Shown here: one piece after another, positions 6,558 to 10,138 of the stretch
Position numbering within the stretch: the first letter of the stretch is position 1
Layout: every line of letters starts with the position of its first letter
Assembly (NCBI GenBank): GCA_003561815.1
Contig: PWVP01000162.1
Coordinates: forward strand, 1 to 10,138
Source: Campylobacterota bacterium
GTDB taxonomy: Bacteria > Campylobacterota > Campylobacteria > Campylobacterales > SZUA-545
Reading direction: 5' to 3'
DNA length: 10,138 bases
The notes under the pieces: model-generated
Told to the model about the DNA's origin: nothing
Database searches by the model: none
The model's input: only the letters and a program-made list of their open reading frames with translations
Position numbers and translations under genes: made by a program

Positions 6558-7982
6558 ATGATTCCACTCTATGAATCGGTTGGGCATCTCGATCGCCGCG
6601 CGGTGGAGGTGTGCGCCATGAGTGAAGAGCTTCTGATGGAGCACGCCGCACTGGCGATAAAAGAGGAGATTCTTGCCCGTTTTGAGGCGCCGTGTCGGGT
6701 GTTGATTGTCTGTGGATCGGGTAATAACGGGGCCGATGGATTGGCGCTGGCGCGGCTTTTGAGTATCGAGAGTGGCTTTGAGCCGACAATCTATCTGCCG
6801 ATGGGGGTGAGCAGCCCCCTGGCAAAAGCGCAGCTTGCCCGCATCGAGGCGTTAGGGATCGAGCAGGTCGAGGGGCTTCATCCGTGTGAGGTGCTGGTTG
6901 ATGCCCTCTTTGGCAGTGGGTTTAATCGCAAAATGGAGCCGTGGGCGATGAAGCTGATTGGCCAGATGGATGAGCTTCAGGCCTACAAGATCGCCTGCGA
7001 TCTGCCCAGCGGCATCTCTAAAGAGGGTAACTTCGACACCTGCGCACAGTTTGATCTCACCGTCACGATGGGGGCACCGAAACTCGCGCTTTTTAATGAC
7101 TGCATCAAGGATCGCGCCGGAGAGATCGTGGTGGCCAGCCTGGGGCTGCCGGCGATGATCTATCAGGAGGAGAGCGATGCTTATCTGCTGGAGATGGCGG
7201 ATCTGACGCTGCCGCTGCGCAACCGGCAGGATACCCACAAAGGCAGCTACGGTCATCTGGCGGTGGTGATGGGCGAAAAACCGGGCGCAGCGCTTCTAAG
7301 CTCGATGGCCGCGCTGCGTTTTGGCGCGGGGCTGGTGAGTGTGATCACCCGCGAGCACCATGTGAACATCCCCTTTGATCTGATGCAAAACCGCCGGGTC
7401 GAAGAGGGGATGAACGGTCTGGTTCTTGGCATGGGGCTGGGCGAGGCCTTTATCGATGAGGAGCTAGGCGAGATGATCGGCGCACACCCGGTGGTGCTCG
7501 ATGCGGATATTCTCTACCGCCCTTTGACGCTGAAACTGCTTCAGGCGGGCCATCCGGTGGTGCTCACCCCGCACCCTAAAGAGTTTGCGGCGCTTTTAAA
7601 GCTGTGTGATTTTAAACAGACGAGCATCGAAGAGGTGCAGGAGAACCGTCTGAGCCTGGCGAAACTCTTTAGTGAGCGCTTTCCGGAGGCGGTTTTAGTG
7701 CTCAAGGGGGCCAATGTGATTATCGCCCATAGAGGGCGGCGCTATATCAATCCACACGGCAGCTCGGTACTGGCCAAAGGGGGCAGCGGGGATGTCCTAA
7801 GCGGCATGATCGGCAGTCTTTTGGTGCAGGGCTACGCCCCTAAAGAGGCGGCGATTCACGCGAGTCTGGCCCACGCGCTGGCCGCGAGCGGTTATAGCGG
7901 CGCGGACTACTCGATGCTACCCACGGAGCTAATCGATCAGCTCTCCACACTGCAGGAGACGGCGGACCGGGAGCTTATTTAA
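6558..7982 (+). CDS. nnr: Bifunctional NAD(P)H-hydrate epimerase / ADP-dependent NAD(P)H-hydrate dehydratase (Nnr, YjeF-like)
   Basis: This 474-residue cytosolic enzyme repairs hydrated NADH and NADPH. The N-terminal half epimerises R-NAD(P)HX to the S form; the C-terminal half dehydrates S-NAD(P)HX using ADP. The epimerase half (about 1-210) has the nucleotide-binding loop GSGNNGADGLALAR at 53-66, VDALFGSGF at 114-122 and CDLPSG at 147-152. The dehydratase half (about 220-465) has HKGSYGHLAVVMG at 227-239, the LTPHPKEFA motif at 336-344, VLKGANVII at 381-389 and the ribokinase-like anion hole GGSGDVLSG at 408-416, usually GGTGDVLSG. Both halves look intact, so both activities are expected. 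The gene is coupled to flgB and so would follow the flagellar sigma-54 promoter unless it has an internal promoter. Its stop codon overlaps that of the convergent glycosyltransferase gene, leaving no room for a terminator. Confidence 0.93.
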   Translation: MIPLYESVGHLDRRAVEVCAMSEELLMEHAALAIKEEILARFEAPCRVLIVCGSGNNGADGLALARLLSIESGFEPTIYLPMGVSSPLAKAQLARIEALGIEQVEGLHPCEVLVDALFGSGFNRKMEPWAMKLIGQMDELQAYKIACDLPSGISKEGNFDTCAQFDLTVTMGAPKLALFNDCIKDRAGEIVVASLGLPAMIYQEESDAYLLEMADLTLPLRNRQDTHKGSYGHLAVVMGEKPGAALLSSMAALRFGAGLVSVITREHHVNIPFDLMQNRRVEEGMNGLVLGMGLGEAFIDEELGEMIGAHPVVLDADILYRPLTLKLLQAGHPVVLTPHPKEFAALLKLCDFKQTSIEEVQENRLSLAKLFSERFPEAVLVLKGANVIIAHRGRRYINPHGSSVLAKGGSGDVLSGMIGSLLVQGYAPKEAAIHASLAHALAASGYSGADYSMLPTELIDQLSTLQETADRELI

Positions 7983-9082
7983 CCATAGAGTTTGAGGTAG
8001 GCTTTGACGATCTGATGGATGTCAAACCGCTCGATCGCCAGTTTTCGGCCCGCTTCGCCCATGGCGGCTCTTTTAGCAGGCTGATCGATGAGCGTTTCGA
8101 TCGCTTTTTGTAGGGCGTGCGCGTCTTGAGGTTTGACTAAAAGCCCCGTTTTTTGGTCGATCACACTTTCGCGGCAGCCGACGCTATCGGTGGTGACGAT
8201 CGCCAGAGCTGTGGCGGCCGCTTCGATGGCGGTGCGGGGCAGCCCTTCGCCATAAAAAGAGGGCAGCACGAAGATGTCCGCTTGTTCAAAGTAGGGTTTC
8301 GGGTCACACCAGCCGGTAAATTCTGCGACCCCCTCCTGTGAAAAGCGATCGATCGCCTCTTGTGAGAGGCTCCAGGGATTGCCCGCATCGATGCTGCCCA
8401 CCACGATAAAACGGGCCTTTTCGCCGATCGCCCGGGCTGCTTCTAAAAACTCATAAATCCCCTTATGCGCGATCAATCGCCCGACAAAAAGCACCACCGG
8501 TTTTCTGTTTGGGGGTCTAACCGCGGGTTTCCAGAGGCGGGTGTCGATACCCGATCCGGGGATTAAAACCGCTTCTTTTTCGCAGACGATGCGCTTTTGG
8601 ATAAAGAGGGTGCGATCGTCGTTGTTTTGAAACACCACCGCCACGCTTAGGCGTGCGGCCAACCGGTAAAGCGCGAGGATAAGTGTACGCACCACGCGGC
8701 TTTTTAGATCGCTCTCTAAAAAGAACGATCCCAGCCCCGTTACGCTGATAAAGATGCGTTTCACCCCCGCTAATCGTCCGGCGATGGCGCCGTAGAGATT
8801 GGGTTTGACGGTGAAGGCGTGGAGGATGTCAGGCTGAATTTTTTTAAGAATCGTGCGGATCTGCCAGAGGGTTTTGAGCTCATGCAGCGGATTAAGCCCG
8901 GCGCGATCGACGCGGTAGTCGATATGGGTGATGTTGTGTTCGGCGAAACGATCGCTATATTCGCCCGATGGACAGAGGGCGATGACCCGCCACCCCTGCT
9001 GGGCTAGCGCCTCCATGATCGGTAGGCGAAAGAGGTAGAGGTTGCCATCAAAATGGCTTAAAAAAACGATTGTCTTAACCAT
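7979..9082 (-). CDS. PglA-like GT4 family glycosyltransferase
   Basis: This 367-residue retaining glycosyltransferase has a GT-B fold and probably acts at the cytoplasmic face of the inner membrane on a lipid-linked glycan. The N-terminal acceptor domain starts FLSHFDGNLYLFRLPIMEAL and has VTGLGSFFLESDLKSRVVRTL at about 114-134. The donor domain starts at about 196 (VVLFVGRLIAHKGIYEFLEA) and has the GT4 signature PSFYGEGLPRTAIEA, with the E-x7-E pair Glu279 and Glu287. The N-terminal half resembles PglA of Campylobacter, which adds GalNAc to undecaprenyl-diphospho-bacillosamine, but the sugar specificity cannot be read from the sequence. ATG at 9082 is preferred over the upstream TTG at 9106, which lies inside the preceding gene's hairpin region. 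The ribosome binding site is weak (GGCGG-like), and the start is one base after the stop of the asparagine synthase gene, so coupling is likely. The 3' end overlaps nnr by four bases. Confidence 0.85.
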   Translation of the reverse strand: MVKTIVFLSHFDGNLYLFRLPIMEALAQQGWRVIALCPSGEYSDRFAEHNITHIDYRVDRAGLNPLHELKTLWQIRTILKKIQPDILHAFTVKPNLYGAIAGRLAGVKRIFISVTGLGSFFLESDLKSRVVRTLILALYRLAARLSVAVVFQNNDDRTLFIQKRIVCEKEAVLIPGSGIDTRLWKPAVRPPNRKPVVLFVGRLIAHKGIYEFLEAARAIGEKARFIVVGSIDAGNPWSLSQEAIDRFSQEGVAEFTGWCDPKPYFEQADIFVLPSFYGEGLPRTAIEAAATALAIVTTDSVGCRESVIDQKTGLLVKPQDAHALQKAIETLIDQPAKRAAMGEAGRKLAIERFDIHQIVKAYLKLYG

Positions 9083-9083
9083 T

Positions 9084-10138
9084 TTAATATCCGCCCGCAG
9101 GAGCAAAGCCCCTGCAGGCTACGCTTGGGCCGCTATGGCCACTAAAGCTAGCCCCTTTCGGGGCAGAGGGTGCTGTCTCGTTCCATGTCTCCAGGCAAAA
9201 CAGTGTCCACAGAAAACGGGCCCGTTTTTCAGCATCGATGGGCGCTCTGTTTTCTAAGACCGATCGGACGGTTTTTTCAGGGAGGTAGGTTGGCCACAGG
9301 GCGTTGGTGCTTAAGAGGCGATCGAAAATCGGCTCGTGCAGATCGCGCTCAACCCACGCTCTAAGCGGCACCTCAAAACCCCGTTTGGGGGCATCGGCCA
9401 CTGTGCTGCCGAGTCGCCTGCGGGCGAGCTCGCGTAGGATCCATTTGGTCTGCGTGCCCCGAATCTTGAGACGATCGGGCAGCTTCGGAGCCAAAAGGGC
9501 CAGTTCGCGGCTCAAAAAAGGGCTGCGCCCCTCCAGCGCGTGAGCCATGGTAGCGATGTCCATTTTCACCAGTAGATCGCCGGCGAGCAAAAGCCCCTGA
9601 TCGGCCAGCAGGGCGCGTGAAAGCGGCGTGTGATGGCTCAGCCCCTCTAAAAAGGTGCGGGCTTGATCGAAGATCGCGTTGGGTTTCCAGTCGATGAGCC
9701 CTTCGCTGATATCGGTGCGGGTTTTCAGCCAGAAGGCCAGCGCGTCATTTTCACCGGCACTGCTCAGCAGGCGAAAAAGCCAGCTATAAAGCCCCATCTT
9801 ATCCGCCGGTTTAGGCAGCCATTTGGCCAGCGGGCTAAGGGGTCTAGCCAGCGCATACCAGCCATTCGCTTCGGGCACATAGCGGCGATACCCGCCAAAA
9901 AGCTCATCGGCGCCGTCACCATTGAGAATCACTTTGAGCGATTTTCGCGCTTCGCGGGCCACATACCAGCTCGGAATCGCGGAGCTGTCAAAAAAGGGCT
10001 CGCCATAGCCTGATAGGATGCGATCGATGTCGTTTTTGAGATCGGTGTGAATCGCGATCGTGTGGTGATCGCTGCCGATCTTGCGCGCCGTTTGAGCAGC
10101 CAGCGGCGATTCGTCGTAGCTGCCTTTGAAGCTAACGG
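9084..10138 (-). CDS. Asparagine synthase-like amidotransferase, C-terminal part (5' end outside the window)
   Basis: The minus-strand frame is open to the window edge, so only the C-terminal ~350 residues are present; the N-terminal glutaminase domain and the SGGxDS PP-loop would lie beyond 10138. The first readable residues (VSFKGSYDESPLAAQTARKI) follow the PP-loop in class B asparagine synthetases. IGSDHHT, GEPFFDSSAIPSWYVAREA and NGDGADELFGGYRRY (9879-9920) are family landmarks of the synthetase domain. These enzymes amidate a carboxylate with glutamine nitrogen. Copies next to glycosyltransferases often serve glycan or lipopolysaccharide synthesis rather than asparagine supply, and the PglA-like gene one base downstream favours that (inference). 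The conserved part ends near FLWTLFCLETWNE (9177); after it comes a 30-residue Gly/Ala/Ser/Pro-rich tail encoded by a row of three hairpins (9087-9176), which looks like a repeat captured by the gene. Confidence 0.88.
   Translation of the reverse strand, partial: VSFKGSYDESPLAAQTARKIGSDHHTIAIHTDLKNDIDRILSGYGEPFFDSSAIPSWYVAREARKSLKVILNGDGADELFGGYRRYVPEANGWYALARPLSPLAKWLPKPADKMGLYSWLFRLLSSAGENDALAFWLKTRTDISEGLIDWKPNAIFDQARTFLEGLSHHTPLSRALLADQGLLLAGDLLVKMDIATMAHALEGRSPFLSRELALLAPKLPDRLKIRGTQTKWILRELARRRLGSTVADAPKRGFEVPLRAWVERDLHEPIFDRLLSTNALWPTYLPEKTVRSVLENRAPIDAEKRARFLWTLFCLETWNETAPSAPKGASFSGHSGPSVACRGFAPAGGY
9097..9164. repeat. Cluster of three GC-rich palindromes at the 3' end of the asparagine synthase gene
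   Basis: Three stem-loops follow each other in 68 bases. GCAGG (9097-9101) pairs with CCTGC (9111-9115), with an inner GC/GC pair around AAA. GGCC (9128-9131) pairs with GGCC (9137-9140). GCCCC (9151-9155) pairs with GGGGC (9160-9164) around TTTC. This resembles REP-like or other dispersed palindromic elements. It lies within the coding frame and ends 15 bases before the glycosyltransferase start codon, so it may influence coupling or stability of the shared mRNA. Whether it recurs elsewhere in the genome cannot be seen here. Confidence 0.55.

Noticed and set aside
9083..9106. TTG start for the glycosyltransferase upstream of 9082
   Set aside because: It would lie inside the hairpin-coded tail of the preceding gene. 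The ATG at 9082 directly precedes the conserved N-terminal strand.
1..10138. CRISPR array, tRNA, rRNA, insertion sequence or prophage genes
   Set aside because: No regularly spaced direct repeats, cloverleaf sequences, transposase/integrase motifs or terminal inverted repeats were seen on either strand. The only repeats are the twin operator, the hairpin cluster and the scattered CGATCG sites.

Overview
The window comes from a bacterial chromosome with roughly mid-50s percent GC by eye. It is most consistent with a GC-rich member of the Campylobacterota (formerly Epsilonproteobacteria). The reasons are a flagellar rod gene (flgB) preceded by a clear sigma-54 (RpoN) GG-N10-GC promoter, a PglA-like glycosyltransferase, and an AAA ATPase whose C-terminal motifs I recall from that phylum. 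This assignment is inferred from gene content; there is no rRNA in the window.

Layout: positions 1-2500 (+ strand) hold a small AT-rich hypothetical gene, a WYL-domain transcriptional regulator that overlaps its 3' end, and a separately promoted AAA ATPase with a C-terminal DUF4143-like region. The gap before the ATPase gene carries two near-identical 17-bp operator-like repeats around a TATAAT box. Positions 2501-2539 hold a strong hairpin between convergent genes. Positions 2540-5981 (- strand) hold queC (queuosine precursor synthesis), followed downstream by a large P2-type cation-transporting ATPase. Positions 5982-6121 are a divergent regulatory region with the sigma-54 promoter. Positions 6122-7982 (+) hold flgB, tightly coupled to a bifunctional NAD(P)HX repair enzyme. 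Positions 7979-10138 (-) hold a truncated asparagine-synthase-like amidotransferase followed, one base after its stop, by a PglA-like GT4 glycosyltransferase. The last two genes look like the edge of a surface or protein glycan locus.

How they work together: most of the window is ordinary housekeeping (tRNA modification, cation export, flagellar rod, cofactor repair). The less ordinary parts are: (i) the regulator/ATPase module with its twin operator; (ii) a cation pump whose membrane sites lack two of the acidic ligands seen in classical Ca2+ pumps; (iii) flgB followed by a cofactor-repair gene instead of flgC/fliE; (iv) a row of three GC-rich hairpins that forms the last 30 codons of the asparagine synthase gene and abuts the glycosyltransferase start; (v) a strong excess of the palindrome CGATCG (30 copies by hand count). 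I found no CRISPR array, tRNA, rRNA, insertion sequence or recognisable phage gene. No gene-free stretch exceeds about 140 bases.
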